This document shows, piece by piece, positions 33,415 to 42,890 of a stretch of DNA of 64,000 bases. A program made the translations under genes and the position numbers. Under the pieces are notes generated by a model. That model was not told the DNA's origin and ran no database searches. It worked only from the letters and a program-made list of their open reading frames with translations. The DNA comes from Mycobacterium sp. ITM-2016-00316 (lineage in GTDB: Bacteria; Actinomycetota; Actinomycetes; Mycobacteriales; Mycobacteriaceae): NCBI RefSeq assembly GCF_002968335.2, contig NZ_CP134398.1, positions 1,488,001 to 1,552,000 on the forward strand. The letters are read 5' to 3'. The stretch's first letter is position 1. Each line of letters opens with the position of its first letter.

Positions 33415-34935
33415 ATGTCCGACTCCGCGTTTCAGATCTTGGCGATCGGGCTGTACTTCGCTCTGATGCTGGCGATCGGTTTCTACGCCTTCCGGCAGAC
33501 CAGCGACCTCGACGACTACATGCTCGGCGGCCGCAGGCTCACCCCGACCGTCGCCGCGTTGTCGGCCGGCGCGTCAGACATGTCCGGATGGCTGCTGCTC
33601 GGAGTGCCGGGCGCCATCTACGCCTCCGGCCTCCTCGAGTCGTGGATCGTGATCGGCCTGGTGATCGGAGCCTGGCTCAACTGGAAGTTCGTCGCACCGC
33701 GACTGCGGGCATACACGGAGATCGCCAACAACTCGATCACCGTGCCGAGCTTCTTCGAGAACCGGCTGCGCGACAAGTCACATGTCCTGCGGATCGCGGC
33801 CGGCACGATCATCCTGGTCTTCTTCACGTTCTACGTGTCGTCCGGCATGGTCGCCGGCGGCGTGTTCTTCGAGACGTCGTTCGGTTCGTCGTATCTGGCA
33901 GGGATGCTTCTGGTCGCCGCAATCACCATGTGCTACACGCTGTTCGGTGGTTTTCTGGGTGCGTCGCTCACCGACGTTGCGCAGGCGGTGTTGATGTTCG
34001 CGGCGCTCGTCACGATCCCCGTCGTCACGATCATCGCGACCGGCGGACCGGGCGAGATGGTCAATCTGGTCCAGGCCGCCGACGCCGCGCACAACGCCGC
34101 CAACCCCGGCGACGAAATCCACCGCACGTCATTGTTCTTCGGCGGTAGTTTCCTCGCCATCGTGTCGGCTGCGGCCTGGGGACTCGGCTATTTCGGCCAA
34201 CCGCACATCATCGTCCGGTTCATGGCGATGCGCTCCTCGGCCGATGCGAAGGCCGGTCGTCGGATCGGCATCAGCTGGATGATCCTCACCTCGGCAGGTG
34301 CGATCACCACCGGCTTCGCGGGCCTGGCGTACTTCTTCCGCGAGGGAGTGACGCTGGACAACCCCGAGACCGTGTTCCTCCAGCTGGCGCAGGTGATGTT
34401 CCATCCCCTGATCGCCGGGATTGTGCTCGCCGCAGTGCTGGCGGCCATCATGTCGACGATCTCGTCGCAACTCATCGTGTGCTCGTCGGCTCTGGTCGAG
34501 GACATCTACCGGGCGTTCGGAAAAGAGGCCAGTTCGGCGAGGTTGGTCACCTACGGTCGGCTCGGGGTGCTGACGGTCGCTGTGGTGGCGGTTCTGTTGG
34601 CGCTCAACCCGGATGGGACGATCCTCGACCTTGTCGGCTTCGCGTGGGCCGGCTTCGGGGCCGCGTTCGGCCCCCTGATCATCCTGTCGCTGTTCTGGCG
34701 CAAGCTCACCTCGGCCGGTGCGATCGCCGGCATGATCGCCGGTGCGGTGGTGGTCGGTATCTGGGGCCAGACCGAGTCGCTGTCGAGCGCGATGTACGAA
34801 ATCGTGCCCGGCTTCCTCGCCTGCCTGGTGGTGGCCGTTGCCGTATCGCTCATGACTGCCCGCGAGGACGACGAGATCCAGCGCGAGTTCTCCGATATGG
34901 CCGAGATGGCTCACGAGCCCGCGGCGCCTGCCTGA
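33415..34935 (+). CDS. putP: sodium/solute symporter of the SSS family (PutP-like, probable proline)
   Basis: This 506-residue transporter has about 13 hydrophobic segments. The N-terminal FRQTSDLDDYMLGGRRLTP leads into LSAGASDMSGWLLLGVPG, the Na+/proline symporter signature region. GYFGQPHIIVRFMAM lies mid-protein, and AAIMSTISSQLIVCSSALVEDIYR is in the core. ATG 33415 (MSDSAFQILAIGLYF) is chosen over 33358. It couples uptake of proline to Na+. It is alone between island B and the flavoprotein gene and is regarded as core chromosome. Confidence 0.9.
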   Translation: MSDSAFQILAIGLYFALMLAIGFYAFRQTSDLDDYMLGGRRLTPTVAALSAGASDMSGWLLLGVPGAIYASGLLESWIVIGLVIGAWLNWKFVAPRLRAYTEIANNSITVPSFFENRLRDKSHVLRIAAGTIILVFFTFYVSSGMVAGGVFFETSFGSSYLAGMLLVAAITMCYTLFGGFLGASLTDVAQAVLMFAALVTIPVVTIIATGGPGEMVNLVQAADAAHNAANPGDEIHRTSLFFGGSFLAIVSAAAWGLGYFGQPHIIVRFMAMRSSADAKAGRRIGISWMILTSAGAITTGFAGLAYFFREGVTLDNPETVFLQLAQVMFHPLIAGIVLAAVLAAIMSTISSQLIVCSSALVEDIYRAFGKEASSARLVTYGRLGVLTVAVVAVLLALNPDGTILDLVGFAWAGFGAAFGPLIILSLFWRKLTSAGAIAGMIAGAVVVGIWGQTESLSSAMYEIVPGFLACLVVAVAVSLMTAREDDEIQREFSDMAEMAHEPAAPA

Positions 34936-34958
34936 CGCCCCGAGATCGGCAACCGGCC

Positions 34959-35387
34959 CTAGCCGCTTCCGTCGGGCTGATCGTTGTTCTTGTGTGCGCC
35001 CCATCCGTGGACTCGGTCGATTTCGATGAGTGCGCTGACGCGGGGGCGGTCCCGGTCGGGGTAGGGCTTGCCTTGGTAGTGCTCGGAGAGTGCGTCGATG
35101 TCGGCGAGTCCGTCGTCCTCGTAGATGCGGGTGACGTGTCCGATGGCGGTGACGTGGGTGTACCAATCGTTCTGGTCGATGACCGTCAGTGATACACGTG
35201 GGTCTCTGCGCAGGTGTTCCAGACGTTTTCGACCGACATCCATATTGACGAGCAAGTGATCGTCTCGGTAGAGATACCACGTCGCGGCAGACACCGGTTG
35301 ACCATCGCGCCGGGTCGTGCTGATGACGGCGGGGTTGGGCTTTTCCAGCATGAGCTTGGCTTCGTCGGCCAGAGGTGAGGATGTCAT
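34959..35387 (-). CDS. PPOX-class (PNPOx-like) F420/flavin-binding protein
   Basis: This 142-residue split-barrel protein has AVISTTRRDGQPVSAATWYLYRDDHLLVNMD followed by RKRLEHLRRDPRVSLTVID, the pattern of actinobacterial F420-dependent PPOX proteins. It may reduce a small substrate with F420H2 or bind FMN/F420. It is convergent with putP (23 bp between ends). Confidence 0.88.
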   Translation of the reverse strand: MTSSPLADEAKLMLEKPNPAVISTTRRDGQPVSAATWYLYRDDHLLVNMDVGRKRLEHLRRDPRVSLTVIDQNDWYTHVTAIGHVTRIYEDDGLADIDALSEHYQGKPYPDRDRPRVSALIEIDRVHGWGAHKNNDQPDGSG

Positions 35388-35768
35388 TTTGGGTTCTCCA
35401 GATCGCCCGTAAGTTCGGGATATTCGCAGGATGCCCCGCTGCTGTCCGTTCTAAGCCTGGGCCATCAATGTCCGTCACACCTTTTTCCGACCCGGACGCG
35501 CCGCCGGCCGGGGTCTACGACGTGCACACCCCCAAGCGTGCTTCCTGCGCCGCCAGTATGTCGACGACCACCGCGGCGACGGTGCCTGCCAACGGGATCG
35601 GGGAGCCGACCTCGGTGTCGTAGAGAAAGTGCGAGGACGCGACACGCCGCGACGCGGATCACACCTTCGGCGGCACATGCCGAGCCGCGCTGCTGCCCTT
35701 CGCCCGCAGCGGTGAGATTCCGGACGCGGCCATCCACGCGGCGCTGTCCACCGCGATCGCCGCGCTGG
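35388..35768. other. gene-poor stretch, possible decayed coding remnants
   Basis: No intact gene is supported. A minus-strand frame (about 35530-35690) ends in a plausible protein tail (FLYDTEVGSPIPLAGTV). A plus-strand frame of about 50 codons ends at 35782 with a helical tail (IPDAAIHAALSTAIAALV). Both lack starts and look like remnants, or like chance frames in high-GC DNA. Confidence 0.35.
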
Positions 35769-36608
35769 TCAGCCAACGCTGATCAACACCACCCCGACCA
35801 CCACCACTGCGGACGCGATCGCGCGGCGGCCGCCGAGCTTCTCGCCGAGGAACACTGCTCCGATCAGCGCGCCGAAGATGATGCTCGTCTCCCGCAGCGC
35901 GGCGATCGGAGCCAGTGCCCCGCTGGTCTGCGCCCACAGCACGATCGAGTAGGCGGCCAGCGAGATGATCCCGCCGGTGATCCCTGCCCCGGCCGACGCA
36001 CGTAACGCCGGCCCGAGCCGGCCGCGGCGCCGGATCACCGCCAGCACCGCGATCGGCGGGCCCTGCAGCAGGAACATCCACCCGATGTAGGCGGCCAACG
36101 GCGCCTCTCGCACGCCGAGCCCGTCGACGACGGTGTACGCGGCAATCATCACGCCGGTGAGTAGCGCCACCGTCACAGCTGGGATGTCGCGGCGGCCCGG
36201 CCGGCCGCCGGCGAACACCAGCGCGGCGAGCCCCGCGGAGATCGCGATCACCCCGGCCAGTTCGCTCGGCGGGAGGTCGTTGCCGAGCACCACCACCGAT
36301 ACCAGCGCCACGATCCACGGCGACGTGCCGCGCGCCAGCGGATACATCTGGCTGAACTCGCCGAGCTGGTAGCTCGCCAGCAGCAGCAGGTTGTAGCCCA
36401 CGTGCAGCGCCGCGGACGCGATGATGAACGGCCACGCGCCTGCTGGCGGAAACCCCGCCAGCACCGCCAACGCCCCGCCGCCGATCATGTCGACCGCGCC
36501 GATGAGCGCGAAACCCACCAGTCGGTCGTTGACGTTGTGCGCCAGCGAGTTCCACATGGCGTGCAGCAGCGCTGAGAACAACACGGCGAGGGCAATGATC
36601 GGCGTCAT
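35769..36608 (-). CDS. EamA/DMT-family transporter
   Basis: This is a 279-residue membrane protein with about ten hydrophobic helices arranged as two EamA repeats. The first contains ALLHAMWNSLAHNVND and the second LRETSIIFGALIGAVFLGEKLGGRR, with the typical Glu-Lys end of EamA repeats. ATG 36608 is chosen over 36641. It exports or exchanges small metabolites; the substrate is unknown. It is alone, 217 bp from the end of the hydroxylase cluster. Confidence 0.9.
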   Translation of the reverse strand: MTPIIALAVLFSALLHAMWNSLAHNVNDRLVGFALIGAVDMIGGGALAVLAGFPPAGAWPFIIASAALHVGYNLLLLASYQLGEFSQMYPLARGTSPWIVALVSVVVLGNDLPPSELAGVIAISAGLAALVFAGGRPGRRDIPAVTVALLTGVMIAAYTVVDGLGVREAPLAAYIGWMFLLQGPPIAVLAVIRRRGRLGPALRASAGAGITGGIISLAAYSIVLWAQTSGALAPIAALRETSIIFGALIGAVFLGEKLGGRRAIASAVVVVGVVLISVG

Positions 36609-36825
36609 CCGAGGACCTTCCCGGTGGCACGCGCGCGCCACCGCAAGATCCTCCAGGCTTTTATCCGTTCAGATGACCGCGAGTGTTCGGAACTCCCGGT
36701 GGCGACGCTCGGACCAGTCGCGTGTGACCGCCGGAACCCTAGACGCTATCGGCGACGACTCTACTCGCACGCGTTCGCCTCGCCGGGTGCCGGCCGGCGC
36801 AAGCCGCCCCCGCTGTTGAAGGCAG

Positions 36826-38433
36826 TCATGCGGTGGTCTGTTCCGCCGTGGCGTGGGCGACCAGTCCGGGGCGATAGGACGTGGGTGGCGCGAGGGCAGC
36901 GGCGTCGTCGGTGGCCTGATACACATACCGGTCTGGCCGCACGATGAGGTAGCGGGCACCGTTGTCGGTCAACGCATTCCACAGCTGACCGCTGGGGTCG
37001 CCCAGTTCGCCGTCGATGACGACCGACGTACCGGGTCGAATGGTCAGGAAGCGCGCGCCGATCCGCTGCCACGCCGCCAGGTGTTGCGGCGTCATCGTCG
37101 CGCGGGGATCGACGTCCATTCCGAGGATGCTCCAACCGAGCCCGAGTGCCTGGTCGACGCCGACTTGTTGCGCGTCTGCCATGGCGACCCGCGCCGGGGT
37201 CAGGAGGTAGCCGACCGGAGACCGCTTGCGCGGAACTGTTGTCAGACAACCACGGCCCAGAGGCGTCGGTTCCACGACCTTACGGGTGATGGCGTCCGCG
37301 GCTCCGGGCACCTTGGCGACGACCCGGAACGCGATGTCGCGCAGGCGAGCGATCGACCTGCTGGGCGGCATGACCAGTCGACCCAGCAGGACCGCCCGGC
37401 CGGTCATGGCGTCGTGGTGCGGTTCGCGTTCGCTCTGGTAGGTGTCCAGGAGGTCGTCGCCGGCATGACCGGCGATCGCGGCGTGGATCTTCCAGACCAC
37501 ATTTGCCGCATCGCGGAACGCCCCCGAAATCCCCTGACCGGCAAAGGGCGGCATCACGTGTGCCGCGTCGCCCAGCAGCAGCACCCGGCCCCTGCGCCAC
37601 TCGCGTGCCTTGCGCACGTGGAAGGTGTAGGACCAGGTCCGGGCGATCTCGACGTCGTCGGGGGTGACGCCCTCCTCGGCCAGCATGCGCCAGACGTTCT
37701 CCGGTTCGAGCATGGACTCGGCGTCTTCGCCGGCATTGATGCGCCACTCCCAGCGGTAGTAACCACCCGGGCAGGGACAGCGCACGCCGGGCCGGGTCGG
37801 CGAGCACACGAAGTCGAAGTGGGGTCCACGGTGTAACGGCCGTTTGGTGCGGGCTTGCACGTCCATCCACTGCTCGGAATACGACTTGCCGGCAAACTCG
37901 ATACCCAATTGCTTGCGCAGCGGGCTACTTCCGCCGTCACAGGCCAACACGTAGCGGGCCCGCACCAGGCGGTCGGTGCTGTCGGCGTCGGCGACGCGAA
38001 GGGTGACCGCCTGACCGTCCTGCTCGACGAACTCGGCGGTCCAGCCGGCGAGCACCTGGACGTGTGGCCAGCGCCTGAGCCCCTCGCGCAGAGCATGCTC
38101 CAGCAACGGTTGGTGGAAGAAGTTCGCCACCGCATGTCCGGTGTAGCGGGTGGGCCCGGTGGGGCCGACGATGAACGGCTTGCCGTTGAGTCCGATGAAA
38201 CGTGCAGTCACCCCGAGATGCATGTGGGCGGTGACGTCGTCGTAGAGGCCGAGGTTGTCGATCGCGCGCAGCGCTTCGTCGTCCAGGGCGATCGCGCGTT
38301 GGCGTTCGAAGATCGCCAGATCACGTTCGACGACCAAGGTCCGCAATCCCAGTTGGCCGCAGGCATTCGCGGCGGCCGCGCCCGATGGGCCCAGGCCGAC
38401 GATGACCACGTCGTAGATCTCGGGTGCGTTCAC
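36826..38433 (-). CDS. FAD-dependent aromatic hydroxylase (MhpA-like), second copy of pair
   Basis: This 535-residue class A flavoprotein monooxygenase has GLGPSGAAAANACG (nucleotide motif near 13), CDGGSSPLRKQLG (DG motif) and LLLGDAAHVMPPFAGQG (GD motif). The C-terminal thioredoxin-like domain includes ARYLIVRPDRYVYQA. GTG 38433 (VNAPEIYDV) is chosen: GGAGG precedes it and the start overlaps the stop of the upstream hydroxylase (GTGA). The closest general resemblance is 3-(3-hydroxyphenyl)propionate hydroxylase. It is last gene of the leftward aromatic operon. Confidence 0.92.
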   Translation of the reverse strand: MNAPEIYDVVIVGLGPSGAAAANACGQLGLRTLVVERDLAIFERQRAIALDDEALRAIDNLGLYDDVTAHMHLGVTARFIGLNGKPFIVGPTGPTRYTGHAVANFFHQPLLEHALREGLRRWPHVQVLAGWTAEFVEQDGQAVTLRVADADSTDRLVRARYVLACDGGSSPLRKQLGIEFAGKSYSEQWMDVQARTKRPLHRGPHFDFVCSPTRPGVRCPCPGGYYRWEWRINAGEDAESMLEPENVWRMLAEEGVTPDDVEIARTWSYTFHVRKAREWRRGRVLLLGDAAHVMPPFAGQGISGAFRDAANVVWKIHAAIAGHAGDDLLDTYQSEREPHHDAMTGRAVLLGRLVMPPSRSIARLRDIAFRVVAKVPGAADAITRKVVEPTPLGRGCLTTVPRKRSPVGYLLTPARVAMADAQQVGVDQALGLGWSILGMDVDPRATMTPQHLAAWQRIGARFLTIRPGTSVVIDGELGDPSGQLWNALTDNGARYLIVRPDRYVYQATDDAAALAPPTSYRPGLVAHATAEQTTA

Positions 38434-40064
38434 GGTTTGTCCTCCGTCACTGCGGCATCGCATTGGTTGTCGGTCGAGCTGAACAGAGATCCAGAGTCCT
38501 TCGAGATCGGCATCGGCATCGTAGGAGGAAAGGGTTGGTAGCGCGGGACCTGCGTGACGAGCTGAGCGACACTCCTCGACGTCGCCATCACGGTGCGATC
38601 GGGTCTGACCAACGCGGCGACGGTGTGACCGCGGCGTAGCCACCGGGCCATCTCGGTACCGGGTGCGGCGAAATATGTTGTGCAGCCGCGCTCTTCGGCC
38701 AGCAGGTGCTGGGCCGACGTGAGCGGCAGCGAGGTGATGAGCGCGAAACCCAGACCCAGGACGTCGTCGACCCGGCGGCCGTCCGGCAACACGGAGTTGG
38801 GGCACAATGTCCCGGTCAGTGACCGAAGGCCTCGGCGGCGTCGAACAAAGCGGGAGCGGTGCAGCGCCGGTGTCGACGAATCCATGATCCGGTTGCGCAT
38901 GCCCGGTATCAGCCCCAGCCGTGGCACCACGATGCGACGCAGCAGCGAGCCGGTCTCACCTCCCGCGGTCATGAATCTGCCGACAACCAGGGCCAGTCGA
39001 ACCATGGCTCGCGCGTGTGGTTTTCGTTCGCGCTCGTAGCTGTCCAGTGCCGACGGTGGCAGGTCACCGGAAATCACACCTGCCAGCTTCCATGCGAGGT
39101 TGGCTGCGTCGCGAAGTCCGGCACCCATGCCCTGGCCGATGAAGGGTGGCGTCAGGTGGGCGGCGTCACCGAGCAAGAAGACGTTCCCCCGGCGCCAGCG
39201 GTCGGCGAGCTGGGCGCGGAAAACATACTCGGCGACCCGGATGAGGTGCAGCTGGTCCTCGCCCACAGTTCCGGTCCACGGCGCGATCAGCGGCTTGAGC
39301 GCGGTCAGGTCGCAGAAGTGTTCGGCGGTCTCGCCGTCGAGCAACTGGAACTCCCACCGGTAGCGGGTGTCTCCGATACGCATGTAGGTACCTGCCCGTA
39401 CGGGATCGCAGACCTGATGGACGCCCTCCCACTGGCCGAGGTCCGCGGTGGTCTCGACATCGATCACCAGCCAGCGTTGCTGGAACCGAAGGTCGACCAT
39501 CTGCGCGCGGATCGTCGAGCGCACAAAGCTATTGGCGCCATCGCAGCCCAGTACGTAGTCCGCGTCCACCTGCTGGGTGGTGCCGTCACCGCGGTCGCGG
39601 TAGCTGACCCGAGCGCCACCGTCTGCACGCTGCTCGATGCCGATCACCTCGCAGCCGCCCCGCACTTCGATGCCGGGGTAGCGGGTGAGATTCTCCCGAA
39701 GGACAGATTCGAGCTCGGGTTGGTCGAACATGTTTGCTTGCGGAAAACCATTGGTGCTGGGCAGGGTATCTCGGTGGAACTCGGCAAGAACACGGTGATC
39801 GTGGTCGCGCAGCTGTAGTCCGTGGGCCGGGCGCGAGATGGCCGCGAACCGTGCGGAGAGGCCCAACCGCGCGATGATGCGATAGACCTCGTCATCCATG
39901 TGTACCGCGCGGGGTTGCGGATAGACCCCGTCCCACCGGTCGAGCACCAGACTGCTGATGCCGTACTGCGCCAGCAAGGTCGCCACGGTGGCACCGGTAG
40001 GACCCGCACCGACGATGACGACGGGCGGTCCGGCGGCAGTGATCAATCTCAGATGCGGAGTCAC
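38430..40064 (-). CDS. FAD-dependent aromatic hydroxylase (MhpA-like), first copy of pair
   Basis: This 544-residue flavoprotein monooxygenase has GAGPTGATVATLLAQYG (motif around residue 19), CDGANSFVRSTI (DG motif) and LLGDAAHLTPPFIGQGMG (GD motif). The C-terminal end carries AALVRPDRTVMA. It is divergent in sequence from its neighbour, so the two may handle different ring positions or form a pair acting in sequence. It lies 10 bp after the CoA ligase gene. Confidence 0.92.
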   Translation of the reverse strand: MTPHLRLITAAGPPVVIVGAGPTGATVATLLAQYGISSLVLDRWDGVYPQPRAVHMDDEVYRIIARLGLSARFAAISRPAHGLQLRDHDHRVLAEFHRDTLPSTNGFPQANMFDQPELESVLRENLTRYPGIEVRGGCEVIGIEQRADGGARVSYRDRGDGTTQQVDADYVLGCDGANSFVRSTIRAQMVDLRFQQRWLVIDVETTADLGQWEGVHQVCDPVRAGTYMRIGDTRYRWEFQLLDGETAEHFCDLTALKPLIAPWTGTVGEDQLHLIRVAEYVFRAQLADRWRRGNVFLLGDAAHLTPPFIGQGMGAGLRDAANLAWKLAGVISGDLPPSALDSYERERKPHARAMVRLALVVGRFMTAGGETGSLLRRIVVPRLGLIPGMRNRIMDSSTPALHRSRFVRRRRGLRSLTGTLCPNSVLPDGRRVDDVLGLGFALITSLPLTSAQHLLAEERGCTTYFAAPGTEMARWLRRGHTVAALVRPDRTVMATSRSVAQLVTQVPRYQPFPPTMPMPISKDSGSLFSSTDNQCDAAVTEDKP

Positions 40065-40074
40065 TGAATTGAGC

Positions 40075-41961
40075 TCAGTTCGCTTCCACCACGCGGTAGG
40101 TCACGGCGTAGCGTGCCAACACGCGGTCGATGTCCTCACGGTGTGATGGGTCGGCAATATCGACGATGAGCACGGGCGCTCCGCCCTCGATCTGCGCGTG
40201 AACGCAGACACCGTCGTGCCCGGCCAGGGCGTCGGAGAAGACATCACGGGCGGCATCGGCGCGCAGGGGCACCTTGTACGGCTTGCCGATGGCGGTCACC
40301 GGTAGCGCGTCGAGGATGGTCACTTTTCGTGGCGCGGCGGCGCGCTCACCGACCTGGGTGGCCGCCCACCGTGTCAGCTCGTCAGCGCTGACGATAGATC
40401 CAGGATGAAGCGTGACGTAGGCGACCGGGACCTCTCCGGAGTGGGCGTCTGGGGCGCCGACAGCGGCAGCGGAGGCCACGTCGCCGTGGGCGAGTAGTGC
40501 GTCCTCGATCTGTGCGGGGTCGATGTTGTGGCCGCCGCGGATGATGAGGTCTTTGGCGCGGCCGGTCAGATAGACGAACCCGTCGTCGTCAACCCAGCCG
40601 AGATCGCCGGTGTCCAGCCGTTCCCCATGGAGGCTTCCCAATCCGTCGAGTTGCAGGCCGTGCGCGCCGTGGCCGGACACGTAGCCGGCGAATACCGTTG
40701 GCCCGCCGATGATCAACGTTCCTACCTCGCCGGGAGCAAGATCGATCAGGTGTCCTTGCTCATCGACCTTGGCTGCGGTGATCTGTTGGTAGGGCAGGCG
40801 TTGACCCACTGAGCCGGGTCGTGGGTATGGACCGAAGCTGCGAGCGCTCGCGCAGGTCGCTTCGGTGAGCCCGTATCCCTCGACAAGGGTGATACCGGTG
40901 TGTGATTCAAAGTCCTTGCGCACGGCGGGCGGAAGTGCCGATGCGCCGACGATGGCGATCCGCATGCTGGAGATGTCGGCGTCGATCGGGCACTGAGCGA
41001 GCACCGCATAGACGGTGGGCACCGCGCTCATCGCTGCGACCTGGTAGTGCTGCACGATCTTCCAGAAGTTCGCATACAGCGCGGTATCCCGGTATCCGAG
41101 CGGACCTGCCCACACCACCCGCTGACCGCGCAGCAGCGGCGCCAGCAAGGTGACCACCAAGGCGTTGACGTGGAACAGGGGCAACGCCGCGAAGACGACG
41201 GAATCCTGGTCGAGGACGGTGTCGGCGGCGGCCACCATCCAGGCGTCGGTGACCTCATTGGCGTGGGTATGCGCGGCGAGTTTCGGGGTTCCGGTGGTGC
41301 CCCCGGTATGGAATATCGCCGCCAGGTCGCCAGGTTCGGGTGGCTCGCCCGCGAAGCCCGCGCCGTCGTATCCCGAGGCCATCACCGTCAGATATCCGAC
41401 GGTGACGCCGGGCAATGTGGGCACGGGCTCGGTCACCGCCGTGCCGGTCGGTGAAAGCAACAGGACGCAGTCGATCAACCCACTGTCGGCCAGGGCCTGC
41501 GCCACATCCCAGCTCGCGGCATCGAACTCGGGCGACGCGCTGATCAGGGTGCGGGCACCGGACCGCGCGAGGAGTTCGCCGGCCTGTTCAGCGCTCAGCC
41601 CGCTGTTGATCGGTGCGGCTATCCCGGCCAGCTGCGCCGCCAGGGTTGCGGTGATCAGTTCGTCGCAGTTCGGGCACAGCAGAGCCACCACGCTGTCGCG
41701 CTGGACCCCGATGGCACGGAGAAAGTTGGCGCTTCGGCGAACGTCGGTGGCCAACTCGCCGAACGTCTTCGACGTGCCGTTGTCCCAGTGGGTCGCGTCC
41801 GGCAACACGGTCACCGCCGGGGCGTCCGGCCACAGGCCGGCCGCCCGCTCCACGATGTCGAATGTCGAGTTCGGCAGCCCCCGTTGATGCAGCGGCACAC
41901 GCTCGACATCGGGCAGGTCGGCGGGTCCGGCGTAGCGTGGCCACAGCTGATCGGTGGTCAC
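40075..41961 (-). CDS. AMP-forming acyl/aryl-CoA ligase
   Basis: This 628-residue adenylate-forming ligase has FHTGGTTGTPKLAAHTH (phosphate loop), EGYGLTEATCASA, and LDTGDLGWVDDDGFVYLTGR followed by KDLIIRGGHNIDPAQIEDAL. The catalytic Lys is near AIGKPYKVPL. About 55 residues follow the normal end and may form a small extra domain. The start is GTG 41961, overlapping the FAH stop (GTGA); the longer frame is rejected. It activates an aromatic or aliphatic acid, possibly the substrate or a side-chain product of ring cleavage. Confidence 0.92.
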   Translation of the reverse strand: MTTDQLWPRYAGPADLPDVERVPLHQRGLPNSTFDIVERAAGLWPDAPAVTVLPDATHWDNGTSKTFGELATDVRRSANFLRAIGVQRDSVVALLCPNCDELITATLAAQLAGIAAPINSGLSAEQAGELLARSGARTLISASPEFDAASWDVAQALADSGLIDCVLLLSPTGTAVTEPVPTLPGVTVGYLTVMASGYDGAGFAGEPPEPGDLAAIFHTGGTTGTPKLAAHTHANEVTDAWMVAAADTVLDQDSVVFAALPLFHVNALVVTLLAPLLRGQRVVWAGPLGYRDTALYANFWKIVQHYQVAAMSAVPTVYAVLAQCPIDADISSMRIAIVGASALPPAVRKDFESHTGITLVEGYGLTEATCASARSFGPYPRPGSVGQRLPYQQITAAKVDEQGHLIDLAPGEVGTLIIGGPTVFAGYVSGHGAHGLQLDGLGSLHGERLDTGDLGWVDDDGFVYLTGRAKDLIIRGGHNIDPAQIEDALLAHGDVASAAAVGAPDAHSGEVPVAYVTLHPGSIVSADELTRWAATQVGERAAAPRKVTILDALPVTAIGKPYKVPLRADAARDVFSDALAGHDGVCVHAQIEGGAPVLIVDIADPSHREDIDRVLARYAVTYRVVEAN

Positions 41962-42890
41962 GCGAAGGTGACCTTCATCCGCTGGATGCCGAGGTCGATC
42001 GCACCGTCGTCGGTGGCCACCGATGCGGTGATGACGTCGTCCTGCTGCAGGTACTTGCGGTTGGAAGCCTGACGTTTGAAGAAGGCTTTCCACTTCACCG
42101 CCGGCGGCAGCAATGCGCCGATCATCTCGATGGGTTTGGGTGGTGCGACGAGCGCCGTGCCTGCTGGTGTACCTGTCAGCACGAGGTCGCCGGCGGCGAG
42201 ATCCTGGAACCGGGTCAGCGACTGCAACGCGGCCAGCGGCCGGTAGAGCATATCGCCCTCGACCACGGCATTCTGACGTTCGTCCCCGTTGACGCTCAGC
42301 CGCAGGCGCAGGTCGCCGAAACGGGCAAGCTCGTCGGCATCGAGGAGTACGAGTTCCGGCCCGACCGGGGTGAAGGTCGGGTACGACTTCGCCTCGTAGA
42401 ACTGGGTCTGTGGCAGCTGGATGTCGCGTGCGGACACGTCGTTGGTAATCACCAGTCCGGCAACATAATCGGCGAGATTGTCGGGTGTCACGTCGGTGCC
42501 TACCGGCAGGTCGCGCCCGATGACCAGGCCGATCTCCACCTCGTAGTCGAGGAACCGGACATGTTTGGGTTTGACGATGTCGTCGAATGGGCCGCTGATG
42601 GATGCGGAGGACTTTCGGAAGAACGTCAGCGGGACCGTCTTGGGGTCCATGCCCGAATCCTTCACGTGGGATTCGAAATTGGTCATCTGCGCGACTACCC
42701 GGCAGGGCCGGGTCAGCGGCGAAAGCAGATCCAGCCCGTCCACCGCGACGGTGTCACCGGTTGCGGCGGCGATCGCGGCGCGGTCGGCGAGCAGCTGTGC
42801 GGTGGTGGAGGCAGAGGTGCCGATCTTGGTGGCGCGGTCGGCGGTCTTGACCCACCAGCCGTCGGCGGTGCGAATGATGGATGTGCTCAT
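41958..42890 (-). CDS. fumarylacetoacetate hydrolase family enzyme
   Basis: This 310-residue FAH-fold enzyme has FLDYEVEIGLVIG (Glu117, Glu119) and TNDVSARDIQ (Asp151) as metal ligands, Lys in FYEAKSYPTF, and GDLVLTGTPAGT at the C-terminal core. ATG 42890 overlaps the dioxygenase stop (ATGA). It is paralogous in fold to the FAH gene at 23131-24084 and would hydrolyse or hydrate the ring-cleavage product. Confidence 0.92.
   Translation of the reverse strand: MSTSIIRTADGWWVKTADRATKIGTSASTTAQLLADRAAIAAATGDTVAVDGLDLLSPLTRPCRVVAQMTNFESHVKDSGMDPKTVPLTFFRKSSASISGPFDDIVKPKHVRFLDYEVEIGLVIGRDLPVGTDVTPDNLADYVAGLVITNDVSARDIQLPQTQFYEAKSYPTFTPVGPELVLLDADELARFGDLRLRLSVNGDERQNAVVEGDMLYRPLAALQSLTRFQDLAAGDLVLTGTPAGTALVAPPKPIEMIGALLPPAVKWKAFFKRQASNRKYLQQDDVITASVATDDGAIDLGIQRMKVTFA

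Noticed and set aside
34129..35478. 449-codon minus-strand frame
   Set aside because: It is a low-complexity His/Arg-rich shadow of the PutP gene, running also through the PPOX gene in another frame.
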